Assembly: GCF_000699445.3 (NCBI RefSeq)
Contig: NC_067196.1
Location: forward strand, 49,021,364-49,085,363
Source: Schistosoma haematobium
Lineage: Eukaryota; Platyhelminthes; Trematoda; Strigeidida; Schistosomatidae
Direction of reading: 5' to 3'
DNA length: 64,000 nucleotides
Made by a program: the position numbers and the translations under genes. Positions 36,288-47,507 of this stretch are shown here, in pieces. Within the stretch, counting starts at the first letter, position 1. The number at the start of each line of letters is the position of its first letter. The notes under the pieces are model-generated. The model was given only the letters and a program-made list of their open reading frames with translations, had not been told where the DNA came from and searched no databases.

Positions 36288-36714
36288 GATTTATTTATTG
36301 TATAAAAGTGATTTTATGACGTCAAACGTTATTTACCCTGTGAAAATGATAATATTGAAATGTTTACCATCATAAGATAATGTTCTATATTTTTATTGTG
36401 ATACATGTAAATAAATACAGAAAGTTATATGTCTAAAATTTTATCATTATTATTATTATTACGATTATTACCAGATATGTTCGTCAATACAACTGTATTT
36501 TATAGTATGAATACACAATAATTACATAAACACCTACTACAATAATTAAATGATTTGTATCAAATTTCTTAATGTTAACGTAAATATGATATGCAATACA
36601 TATACATATTTTTATTTATCATATATAACATATATGATGAAAATGCATTAAATATTCACTTTGGGGATTTCATACTGATATGTATAGATCAATATTTCAT
36701 AGATTAAATCACAT
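36288..36714. other. AT-rich non-coding DNA
   Basis: No features supported. Confidence 0.5.
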
Positions 36715-36790
36715 GGAAGGTCGTGGGTGTATAATGTTGCTAAGACGTCCCAAAATGTTGTTTAGTGCTTCTTGTTTTTTAATGAAACTC
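36715..36790 (+). repeat. Old hammerhead-SINE relic (tentative)
   Basis: GGTCGTGGGTGTATAATG, TTGCTAAGACGTCCCA and TAGTGCTTCTTG keep the SINE order. The core and GAAA are lost. Confidence 0.4.
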
Positions 36791-37690
36791 TAGTTTATCC
36801 CTACTAATGACAAAATATTGTCATTAAACTAGAATTCCCGTCGAAAAGATCATAATATACATAGTTATTAAATATTTTATTAATTAGTGATTAGTAAGCT
36901 GAAGTAGTGCATTCAAACATTAAATCAAAACGAAGTAAGATCGAGTTTACAATTAAATTTAAATCATACCCCGGCTTTTACTAATACTCTAACCAGAAAA
37001 AACGCTCATGTTTATGCAGTCCATGCTAAATAGTTCTGTTCATAGTAAACGAAGACATTTATGAATTTCGCTCTTTGTCAAAAGATATAATTCTTTCCTC
37101 TTACTTCTTAGCACACACGTGTCAACGTTATTTTTTCTCGTAATGTTAACTCATGAATATCGTCTACAGAATTATTGGTAAATGTTTGAACATAGACATA
37201 AAAGTAATAAGAGTATGATCGTTTGTTCATTTAGTCCTCATATTTGTGATCTATTTATTGTAAAGAAATTTATTTATAGGTACCAGAACATAGTTCCCAA
37301 TCAAACTGAATGTGTTTTCATTTGAGCAACTATCCTATGTTTAACAGATACATTTACTGTTTGGAAAAAAATGCATAGTTTTTGGACATTGAATACACTG
37401 TTTATCAATATGAATGAATGCTCATATTGACTAAGTTTTTCTATGCAAATATTCTGAAATGTATCGTCGTTGATGAGCTTTATAAAGTAAAAAAAAGAAA
37501 AATGCTAGAGATCACTCGTAAATGTGATTAACTATCTAGTCACATACCTGATACCAAGACGATGTGCTTCATGACAGGGTTGTGCAACTTTATCATAGAG
37601 ACTAAACCAATAATATCCATTACAGCGCGCGAATGGACGTAGTTCAGTGAGTAACTAAGGCAAATATCTATCGTACTGGAGTTCAATTGT
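36791..37690. other. AT-rich non-coding DNA
   Basis: No features supported. Confidence 0.45.
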
Positions 37691-37766
37691 AGCCCCAATA
37701 GCTTAGTGGTAACGTCTTATACCGCGATACTGAATAGAACTGGCTCGAATCCCTCTAGAAGCATGA
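37691..37766 (+). repeat. tRNA-like SINE head (family 2-like)
   Basis: AGCCCCAATAGCTTAGTGG (A-box-like) and TGGCTCGAATCCC (B-box-like) are spaced as in the head at about 7975-8050. The acceptor and anticodon arms do not close properly, so I do not call a tRNA gene. The family 2 body does not clearly follow. Confidence 0.5.
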
Positions 37767-39755
37767 TTTTCTATCAGACCATATAAATCTCCCAAAGAAA
37801 TGTCTTGTCAGAAAGTTCTAGCATGAATAGTACCAAAGTTTAGGACCCCAAGCAGATACTCCACAACTACCTACTATCCACCAAAGTAATACCTGAAGAA
37901 AGTTCAAATTCCACTTCTAGTACCATGTTTTAATCATAGATGTTATCCATGCTGCTTGTGATTGTACAGTTTACGAAGGGAAAATAATCTAAATAATGAA
38001 GAAGATAATTAATGGAGTCTTCTGAAACAGACAAAATTGACTGCAAGTATTTATCCCATAAAAAAAGTCCAAATGTCGTTCAATATTCCCAGTTATTCAT
38101 CATGAATTGTCTACCTGAAACTTAAGTAAATTTATCTATTCAAATATTTCTTTTAAAAATCCAGTAAAATAATCTGTTAAAACAAGTATAAAATTAAAGA
38201 CTTAATTATTAGTTGACCAATTTCTATCCACTACAACAGAATAATTTTCTATACATTTAATTACATTTCTTGTACATTGTAGTCTGTTAATGTTGTTTTT
38301 CTTCCTCCCTTAAAAAAAAACTCGACTGCCTTTAAGCAGCAAATGCAAAGAATATACCCGTGAAAAAAACAAATGATTATTTTAAATATCCTAACTTCCC
38401 TCATACTATTTCTCCCTATTTCCTTTACTGCCTTCCTTTCTCTTTCTCGCTCTCTTCATAGCCTAATGATCGTCACTATCATAATCATCATCATTACCAT
38501 GGTCATCCTCTTATTTTTAGCAATAATGGAAATATTGTGAAAAAAAGTAATAATATATTTGTTTTTAGTTAGGAACAAGTAATTAAACCAAAATCATTTT
38601 AAGCCTTCAGGCAAAACATATTCCGTATTACTATGATTATTACTATTGTTGTTGTCGTTATGATTGTTATTATTAAGGACGATTGGTTAATACTGTTAAC
38701 AACAGCAGTAAAGACAGAATAGTTTAATAATTATGGAAATTGTAAAGTTTATCATTCTCTTTAACTAATCAACAAGAAAAATTTCAAGTTAAATTTTATA
38801 TCTCACCATGTTGTATTTCCCTATTTTGTGTTCTTGTAAACGCTCATGATTTTCATACCCATATATATATATATATACCCACAACTAAACACTTTTGAGT
38901 GATATTGTTATTTAATACGTTTATTGCCTCAACAGTTATGTATTTCACACAGTTTTATAATTATTATTTAGGGAATGGACTATGTACATTATCTCGGTTT
39001 TTATCCCCCCTTCATAGATATGGGTATAAAAATAAACACACACTGGAGTAAATAAAATATTCCTACATATTCTAACTTTATCATAGCAATTAAGGATTAA
39101 ATTGACCATTCCATGAAAACATAAAATTAGAGCTGTTTACTTATTAAATTATTTTTATTCCTTTTATTATTAATAGGTGATTTGAGATATGAGTATAGCC
39201 TACTCTCCAATAATCACTATGTTCCCATTTTGAGCATGATTATATGCAAAATAGACCATCTGTTTTGTTTCTTTGTTGAAGGATAGAAGATTTTCTATTC
39301 AGTGAAATGTATATGTTTACGGTTCCAGCCATATATAAAAATGTGTTTACCTTTATGTATACTTAATATTTTAATCGACATACCATAATATCATACCGTT
39401 CAAATTGATAGCTTAAACAAAATTCGTAATGAACTGATTAGACTTGAAACTAAAAACAAAATCAATTTATTTGTTCAATATGACTCTATAGAAAGGTATT
39501 GTCGGTGAATTATCGCGGGTAAAATACCTCTGAGTTTTCGATGGAGTAAGGGTAGTTCATTTTCACCGACAGCACTGACTATGCCCCTTAGTTATTTGCC
39601 CATAAAATGTTAATGATAAGATTCGCATTTAATCTAAAGGTCGAGTGGATGATCGACGATATAATTAAAAAACTGGCCTGCTTTTTAATGAAGGTATGTT
39701 TATCTAAATATCTGTCTAAAATAGTCAACCTGTTGAATAATATTAAATTACCTGA
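37767..39755. other. AT-rich non-coding DNA
   Basis: It contains a short (AT)n tract near 38860-38878. No gene supported. Confidence 0.5.
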
Positions 39756-39763
39756 TAAATGTT

Positions 39764-40821
39764 ACTTTACTTATTTACTTACGCCTGTTACTCCCAATGC
39801 AGCATAGGCCACCGACCAGCATTCTCCAACCCACATTGTCCTGAGCCCTCCTTTCTAGTTCTATACAATTTCTGTTCATTCTTCTCATGTATGTCTCCAT
39901 TTCCCGGTTCAATGTGTTCTTCGGTCTTCCACTCCTCCTTTGGCCTTGGGGATTCAAAGTGAGAACTTGCCTCGTGACACAGTTGGGTGCTTTCCTCAAT
40001 GTGTCTCCTATCCACTTCCAGTGCTTCTTCCTGATTTCTCCCTCCACTAGGATCTGGTTTGTTATCTCCCATAGTAGGTTGCTGCTGATAGTGTCTGGTC
40101 AACGGATCCGAAGTATTTTGAGTAGACAAATGTTAATAAACACTTGTATCTTCTGGGTGATGGCGTTCGTAGTTCTCCAAGTTTCCGCCCCATACAGTAG
40201 AACTGTCTTGACATTTGTATTGAAAATTCTGACCTTGGTGTTGGTTGACAGTTGATTTGAGTTCCAGATGTTGTTCAGTTGTAAATATGCTACTCTTGCT
40301 TTTCCGATCCGCGCTTTCACATCTGCACCAGACCCACCATGTTCATCAATAATGTTGACCAAATATGTAAAGGTTTTTACATCTTCCAAATCTCCTCCGT
40401 CAATTGTGACTGGATTGATGCATTCTGTGTTGTGTCGGATAATCTTGTTTTTCTCTTTGTGTATGTTGAGACCTACAGCTGCTGAGGCTGCTGCTACACT
40501 GGTCATCTTCTCCTGCATTTGTTGTTGCGTTCGGGATAGGAGGGCCAGATCATCTGCGAAGTCTAGATCGTCCAACTGCATCTTAGATGTCCATTGTATC
40601 CCGTGTCTCCCTTCGGATATTGACGTCTTCATGATGCAGTCGATCACCAGGAGAAAGAGAAAGGGTGAGAGTAAGCAACCTTGCCTTATTTCAAACAAGT
40701 TTGTCAACTGTCCTCCATACACGATTTTGTAGTTTAATCCGTCATAGGAACTTCGCATGATATTGACTATCTTCCGAGGCACGCCGTAGTGTTGAAGAAG
40801 CATCCATAGTGTTGTTCTGTT
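39764..40821 (-). mobile_element. 5'-truncated RTE copy B
   Basis: Minus-strand insertion ending at the low-coordinate side in a TAAG-type tail (on plus, CTTATTTACTTACGCC). Its last about 900 bp match copy C (47508-48801) with only a few differences, at a constant offset of 7738. The 5' break is at about 40819-40821. An 8-bp repeat TAAATGTT at 39756-39763 and 40822-40829 is a possible TSD. Being short and AT-rich, it is weaker than the TSDs of the other copies. Confidence 0.75.
39775..40821 (-). pseudogene. RTE-like reverse transcriptase, C-terminal part, copy B
   Basis: The coding part starts inside the finger/palm region (TTLWMLLQHYGVPRKI), then a motif-B-like QGCLLSPFLFLLVIDC, the catalytic FADD (codons at 40549-40560), GLNIHKEKN, TFTYLVNIIDEHGG, VLLYGAETWRTT, and after an in-frame TGA (40096-40098) the C-terminal [22 protein letters not shown] and [10 protein letters not shown] blocks. 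That TGA replaces a Trp codon and is shared with copy C. A 12-bp deletion relative to C removes four residues before QGCLL. Motif A and the endonuclease are missing, so it is non-functional. Confidence 0.8.
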
Positions 40822-40829
40822 TAAATGTT

Positions 40830-41113
40830 TCATCAGATTTTATAAAATATTTCCCTCATGTCTGGATAAGTATATGTTTCTAAGTTATTGCTTACTCTGA
40901 ATACTGTTAGCTTACTTGTCCACACCAAAACTTAGATTTTAAGTTGACTGCTAAATGCGTTTAAAATGTAATTCAAGTATAACTCTACGATATTACTGAT
41001 TTACATTGATTTGGCCATCAATACTTTTTATGTCATTGTTAAATACACGTAATAAATACATTTCAGTCAATAAAATTACATATGAAGGGTTTTTTATGGG
41101 TATTATAGTAATT
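40830..41113. other. AT-rich non-coding DNA
   Basis: No features supported. Confidence 0.5.
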
Positions 41114-41379
41114 CCAATGGTTGAGATCATGAGACAATTAAAGTTAGACCACTATGGAAAACCTGGAAATCCCGGCTCAGTGGTCTAGAGGTTAAGCGCT
41201 CGCGCGCGAGAGTGATAGGTCGTGGGTTGAAATCTTGCGAGGCGGGATCGTGGATGCGCACTTCTGAGGAGTCTCACAATGGGACGAAACGGCCGCCTAG
41301 TGCTTCCAGGTTTTCCATGTTGGTCTAGCTTCAGATGGCGGTTGGAGGTAGTCAACAGGAAACCCTGGACCCAGGTTTT
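41114..41379. mobile_element. Composite of hammerhead SINE copy 6 (inverted pair) and SINE family 2 fragment
   Basis: Three pieces: about 55 bp of minus-strand SINE 3' block (41114-41168), a plus-strand SINE from CCGGCTCAG through A and B boxes and hammerhead to TGGTCTAGCTTC (41170-41333), then a minus-strand piece of SINE family 2 (41333-41379, AGATGGCGGTTGGAGGTAG onward). In the hammerhead (41249-41307) CTGAGGA and GAAA are intact, but the cleavage triplet is GCC instead of GUC and the first stem I pair is T.T, so cleavage is not expected. Confidence 0.7.
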
Positions 41380-41776
41380 CTGTTAACTATATATATAGGC
41401 TTTACAGAAAAAACTCCATGTTCATACAGAAGGATGATTGTTCTACTATGAAATTCTAGCTCAAATCAACAACATAAATAATTAAAATTTAGCTAAATGA
41501 GGAAAAATCACCTAAGTAGTAAGTGGATTTCAATGCCAGTTTGAAAAACAAGTATCGATGACAGTTTTTTATAGATGCCCGCTATTGGTAATAGAATCCA
41601 CCATAAAGCGATATGATTGGAAATCGTAGCTCTTTTGTAGTTTCAGGCTGAAGATAATATCTGCAAACAATCTAATCGGATATGGGATAACTTAATAGTG
41701 TTTTGTGTTAGAAAATGTTCCCCCAACTTCAGTTTACCAAGAAATTTGTTAATAGTATATTAAACGTGGATAAATT

Positions 41777-41828
<52 letters not shown>

Positions 41829-43445
41829 AATTTGGTATAGAACAACTAACAAACTTTATAAGGAAGTGAGAATAATCATCTGAACAACATCTTATACCAT
41901 AATTATGATTATCTAGTTATCATCGTAATTGTTTCATTTATCCACTCAATAAATCACTTACTCATTAACTTATATTTGCTTACTTGTTTGCCTATCTACT
42001 TACATATCTTACTTCTTTCATGAGAAAATAATAGACCCAAACTTGTCGAATTAGTTTCGGGAATTTAATTACACAATTTTGGATTGTTTTTTTCAATTGT
42101 CGGATAATTAGACCATAATGAGGACATTTTAGTAAATGAGAGTTATCTTGTAAATAAGCAAAGAGAAATAAGTGGACTGGTTTCTGATCCTTTAGATATA
42201 ATACATTTACCTGTCTATTATAACATATATATATGTATACACACGTAATTTATATTTCTAAACGCATATAAGTTTTTTGAGGCAAAATACGACAAACACT
42301 GAACTAAATTGGCAAATGATAGGTTCGTGTATGTGTGTAAGTTAGCTCATGCTAAACATTAGGAGATATAATGATTAAGTAAGCTGAGACTTAAAAATGA
42401 AGTGAACATAACACGAATAATGGTCGATCACAGGGAACAAAGTTGAAATCAAGAGAACATTTTTATAGAAAAGAAATTATACAAGTAACTAAATTGCATT
42501 TATTTACGGACATTGAGAATTCACTTATTTACTTATTTAGTTAGCATACCAATAAAATAAATCAAAGCTCATTGTAAGAGTCAAATTCATCAAAGAAAAT
42601 GAGGAATAAGCAATCATATTTCCTGACCAGATGGAATATAGATTTTTCTAACCTTTATTCTCCCTTTCTCTCTCTCTCTCTCTTGGTGCACTGCTGTTTT
42701 AGTGAATGAGAGCTGTTTTTATCTAAAAATAAAGAAAAGGGAAACAGGTTAATTAAGCATTTATTTATCAAAGAATTCCTTTGCCAATTACAGATGTTTT
42801 TACATCATTCAACAAACAACCACATAATAATAATAATAATAATGACTTTGATTGGAATGATAATGATAATAACAATGAAAATATTTTGTTTTAAATAAAT
42901 CAGTTAAATAACAGATGAATATTTAAATAAAACAGTAGAACAAGTAAAAAAAAAAGATACTCATTAGTGTAATCGACCATAATATTTTCATGTAAAGTGA
43001 TAAATAATAATAATAATAAATGAATTTGTACTCATTTTTAAGTAGATGAAAGTTAGAAATTGGAAAAAAACAAACGGTAACTTTATATTGGTGTACAACT
43101 AACTGTTTGAAATATGAAATTGTTACGATTTTTCAATATTGAATGTATTTACTCATAAATAAATAAAGTACTGTAATGAACTTACCTATTAACTGTTGTA
43201 TCGATATGAAATAAAAACTAAGTGTTAAGAATGAATATTGATACACTGAAAAAGCCATAAAAAGAATACTGAACTTCGAAGTAAAAAAAACAAACAAACC
43301 GATTAAGGTTTGCAGTCACTTTCGTTGTATCTGTATGGATCGTTAAAAAAGTACCAATCCTTATGTAAGCAAGTATACTTCTATTAATGATAGGTTAATA
43401 TATTTTAATATCGATGAAATGGTAATCAGTACCTAGTTCAAGCTT
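41380..43445. other. AT-rich non-coding DNA with microsatellites
   Basis: It holds the AT palindrome at 41772-41833, a short (TC)n run at about 42664-42682, and AAT runs near 42826-42844 and 43003-43019. No gene supported. Confidence 0.5.
41772..41833. repeat. (AT)n microsatellite within a 62-bp palindrome
   Basis: AAATTTGAT on the left and ATCAAATTT on the right flank an AT run, so the whole 62 bp is self-complementary. Confidence 0.85.
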
Positions 43446-43455
43446 TCTGAAGTTT

Positions 43456-43667
43456 TCAGTATAGGGGTTGTGGAGATTATTTAGTTTTTGATTCAGATCA
43501 TGAACCGATTGACGTTAGACCACCGTTGAAAACCTTGAACCACTAGACGGCTATTTCGTCCTATTGTGGGACGATTCCGCTCGCGGGATTCGAACCCAGG
43601 GCCTTCAGTCTTGTGCGTGAACGCTTAACCTACTGGACCAATGAGCTGGCATGCAATAATGTTAGTG
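43456..43667 (-). mobile_element. Hammerhead SINE copy 7 with TSD, ribozyme deleted
   Basis: A 212-bp minus-strand monomer with a perfect 10-bp TSD, TCTGAAGTTT, at 43446-43455 and 43668-43677. It has the full SINE 3' end (read on minus, CTCCACAACCCCTATACTGA), B-box-like GGGTTCGAATCC and A-box-like region. About 20 bp holding the CTGAGGA core and the 5' strand of stem I is deleted; GTCCC joins directly to the CGAGCG segment upstream of the core. The ribozyme cannot form, yet the copy inserted with a normal TSD. Confidence 0.8.
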
Positions 43668-43677
43668 TCTGAAGTTT

Positions 43678-45302
43678 AGAAAATTTGTGTGTCAAATATT
43701 TTACTTTACACTTTCAGCTTATTTTGCACACAGCCTATAAAATCTCCGGTCTCTGACTGTTTAAATATTATACTAGTCTTTCTGTCTTTTATTTGAATAT
43801 AATAATATAATATCCATTAACCGGATAATTTTATGACGCATTTCTATAAAAGGTACGAAAAATATATTATGCTACAAACTAGAAAAATTCAATAGACATT
43901 TCGTAACAGTTGAGTCCATGACCTAAAAATAAAAAAGTACGAGTTGATTGTTATTAAATTAATATGTTCCAACTCTATATCTGGTATGATAAAAGGAATC
44001 GTCTTCACTCGGATTTATTTATGGAAATTTATCGAAAGTATTGAGTGATTACGTCACAAGGATTTCGACTAAAGAAGCTTATGGTAATAATCTGACCTTT
44101 TTCTAAAATTTTAACGATTTTCCTCAACGTTGTTACCATTAGCTCTCATAGTTGAATTTTATGTTTTAGATTTTACAGTGTTTTATAAATTGTTTAAATA
44201 AAAAAATATTTTGCCGAACTAATAAACGAAGATTTATGTGACTGTTTATCTCAAGTCAGCTTTATTATCCGTTTTTGATGACGAATTATTTGAACATTTT
44301 TTTTACAGCTTTTATAAGTTACAAAGATTTGATCCCTGTGAATACATGTTCCTTGAATTGCTAGCTTAACAGAACCTTATTAATTTGTTTGCTAACTTTG
44401 AAGCCTTATAGATTCGCTCTTTCAGGTGAGTGATAAATGTAGATTGTTTGTTTCATCTGAATGAAAATATTTAGTTTGATTAGTAAGAGAATATTAGACA
44501 GAGAAACTGTTCAAAACGAGAAAGATTCAAATCTCAGAAATATACTGTAAGGTTTATTGGTATTTTCATCTTTTCTTACAGGTTATTTTACAAAGTTTAT
44601 TCAAAATGATTTCGAAAAAGTTCATTGGATTCATTACAACATTTGAGATTACAATGACATACTGTGTATTATTTATAAAGAGTATCAGTTTTTCACGAAA
44701 CTACCTTTTCGCGAAACAATGAACAAACTGCTAATTGTTTAAGATTAATGTTGAACCATATTAATTAAGGTGCTATAAGCATTTTTTTTTAGGTATTTTA
44801 CATGATTATACAGCACCCAGTGTAAAATCATGTTTTCAAGTATGCTGAATAGTTGCTTCTTGAAGGGCGATTTCAGTTTTTAGCTTGATATTTACACTGA
44901 TTTTGTTGAAAAATATTATAATAGTGAATACTTGTTTTTGGAAAGCTAAATGGTTACCTTTAATTTTTCTGGAAAAAAACACGTTTAATGTGTTCTCAAA
45001 TACTTTATTTCATCCTTCTTCTTCCTTTCTTTTACTCTATGTATTTACATTTCCCATTAAAACAATTGTCAAGTAGATAGATGATCTTGTGCTTGATGGC
45101 TATTTTTACTTCATATTGTTCCAGGAAATATCGAAAAACAGTCACTAGTAAGTGGTTACATGTTGAATCTCTCTAATCAGTGAGCTGTTGAGTTTAGCTC
45201 TAAACACATAAAAAATTATCTGGAATAATAAATACTCTCCATTACCTTTTTAAGGTTAGTAGTTTTATTATCAGGAACATATCAAATAATATTTATCCAG
45301 CT
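43678..45302. other. AT-rich non-coding DNA
   Basis: No features supported. Confidence 0.5.
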
Positions 45303-45318
45303 GAAAGCCCTTATTCAG

Positions 45319-46982
45319 TCAGTCAGTTAGCTACAACGTAGGACCAGGCACATATATTCATCGATCCGAGTTGCCATACCTCATTAGCACAACAAGATAA
45401 ACACCAAATTCATGGTAGTTACTTCAATGGTAGTAATATATAAAATAAAGATTGTGTTTAAGGATGTAATACAAGAAGAAAGAATTAGTTCGTAGAGGTA
45501 TAAAGCAATTTTAATCTCACCGTTTAAGGACAGACAAAAAGTGTATACACCTACGCTATTGTGATTGATTCTGAGCCATGTCACCAAGAGTCTCCAACCA
45601 TTGGTTACGATAGTCACGCGGACCCCAGCAAAGTAGTCTACATCTACCAACATGGCTAAGACTAGAAGTTAGTGACTTCAAGGACTGACGCCACGTTTTG
45701 GTTTGGCCACCCCTAACTTTCTTCCAACCATCCCGAACACCGGTTAGCATTGAACGTCGTGGTAATCGGTGTTTGGGCATACGTAACACGTGGCTCAACC
45801 ATCTCAGTCGATGAAGGTTCACAAACTCACCAACCGATTTACCATCATTTCCTAATACCCTGCGTCTAACCTCACTATTACTTACCCGGTGATCCCAGCA
45901 GACGCCAGCGATATTTCTAAGGCATCTGTGGTCAAATACTAGTACCTTACGAGTGTCTTCTACTCTTAATGGCCATGTTTCGCAGCCGTTAATTAAAACA
46001 GAACGGACTGCCGCGCAGTATACTCGTCCTTTTATTGATAGACGGATATCTCGCCTTCGCCATAGGTGACGTCAGTTGACAAAAGCCAAACGAGATTTTC
46101 GAATCCGTGCTGAGATTTCGTCAGACATCAACCCATTAGGGCTGATCAGACTTCCAAGATAAGTGAAGTTGTCAACGCGTTCGACTACTTCACTCCCTAT
46201 CCTTAGTTCAGGTGTTGACACAGGCCAGTCCTGAAGCAACAATTTACATACAGTTGGGGAGGAACACATCCCAAACATTCTGGCATTCTTGTTCAGTACT
46301 ACCAGAAGACTAGTATTTTAGATGCTATGTTAGTCAGACTAATTCCTCTATGGTTGTCACAGGATAATTTTGACCCTTTTTATATATTGGGACGACTATT
46401 GATTGCAACCAGTCAGATGGGATTACATTCAGTTCCCAGATTTCAGCTAAAATATTAGTCGACCTGGACCTGGACCAGTCAACTGGACCGCCATACCTAA
46501 AGACCTTTTGAGATAATCCATCTGGACCAACTGCTCTTCCTCGTTTCAGACTAGCCATAGCTCTCTGAACTTAAATTAGAGTCACGGGTCTATTTTAATG
46601 TTCCATTCAGGCTGTGTGGGAATGGTGGGTAGCTGTAAAGTAGCTGAAGGCCAGCTGAGCTGCTTCTTAACATGAAACGCCCATCGTTCCAAACGTCTGG
46701 ACTGGGAGCAGATAAAGGTACCGTCTTTTTCTGAGATCCTCTCACTCACACTTAACTTCTTAATTCCGGTTCATCTTATTAGTCTAAAGAACTATCTGAT
46801 GTTACCTACAGGCACTGTTTTTTCCATCTCTTTTGCTGTAGTCGCCCACCACTGCTCACGATCTTTCCTAATACTTTTGGTTAACCTAAATCTGATTTGT
46901 TTTCGCTCTTCATCGTGTTCTCAGCCTGATTGGATGGGTTTACGAGAACGTATTAGTGCAATAGACCTTTAACAGCACTCAA
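45319..46982 (-). mobile_element. RTE-like element family 2, copy E, with 16-bp TSD
   Basis: A minus-strand insertion bounded by a perfect 16-bp direct repeat, GAAAGCCCTTATTCAG, at 45303-45318 and 46983-46998. Its 3' tail consists of CTGACTGA-type units (TCAGTCAG on plus), different from the TAAG tail of copies B and C. It is 5' truncated: the coding part starts at a point equivalent to about residue 90 of copy D's 544-codon ORF. Confidence 0.85.
45556..46975 (-). pseudogene. RTE-like reverse transcriptase, copy E, palm deleted
   Basis: Pieces in order on the minus strand: the DREQWW / EMEK region, KRGRAVGPDGLS, WELNVIPSDW and VVPIYKKGQ (46334-46558), then directly MFGM...LLQDWPVSTPE and FTYLGSLISPNG (46072-46278), and finally RLRWLSHVLRMPKHRLPRR and GGQTKTW (45556-45822). 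Compared with copy D, about 518 bp (equivalent to about 60183-60700) is missing, including catalytic motifs A, B and C. The frame is also broken by stops and shifts. It cannot encode a reverse transcriptase. Confidence 0.8.
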
Positions 46983-46998
46983 GAAAGCCCTTATTCAG

Positions 46999-47284
46999 CT
47001 TCCTCGGGTCGCATCCTGTTCTCTCTCCACATATATCGATAAATTTTTCCATTAAACGTACCATATTATGGAACTATATGTTCATGGAAATATCTAAAAA
47101 TAACTTCTATCTTTTATTAGTCAATTTATATAATCTATTTTTTTGCTTACATTTCCCGGGATGCTATCACATTTTTCAAATTTTATTCAATAGAGTTAGC
47201 GGTATATGTTTTTGTATAATGAGGAATATGACTGCAAATATCTGCTTGACTTCTTTCCGAACATTTAATTAGTACCATACGTCA
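46999..47284. other. AT-rich non-coding DNA
   Basis: No features supported. Confidence 0.5.
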
Positions 47285-47420
47285 TACTGGTTAGCGTTTT
47301 ATTAACGAGTTAGTTTTCTACGGGATAGGGTCGTTAACTCCATGCCCAACCCTCCTTTATCCGGGCTTCGGATCTGTAGTAGCCCCAGAGGGGCTCCAGG
47401 CGAAGTTTGAGAGAAAAAAA
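47285..47420. repeat. GC-rich repeat fragment, unclassified
   Basis: GCCCAACCCTCCTTTATCC, GTAGCCCCAGAGGGGC and TCCAGGCGAAGTT form a short GC-rich island. CCCC/GGGG can pair as a small hairpin. It may be a relic of a retroelement untranslated region. I see no boundaries. Confidence 0.35.
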
Positions 47421-47507
47421 CGTTTGTAAATAAGTGTACGGCGATTCATGAATATAAAAAACATCAAATCGTCTACAATAATTTGGCTAGCTTATAAAAC
47501 ATGCTTA

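Noticed and set aside
39887..40732. Plus-strand ORFs of 122 and 154 codons
   Set aside because: They are antisense shadows of the RTE reverse transcriptase on the minus strand; the same shadows recur over copy C.
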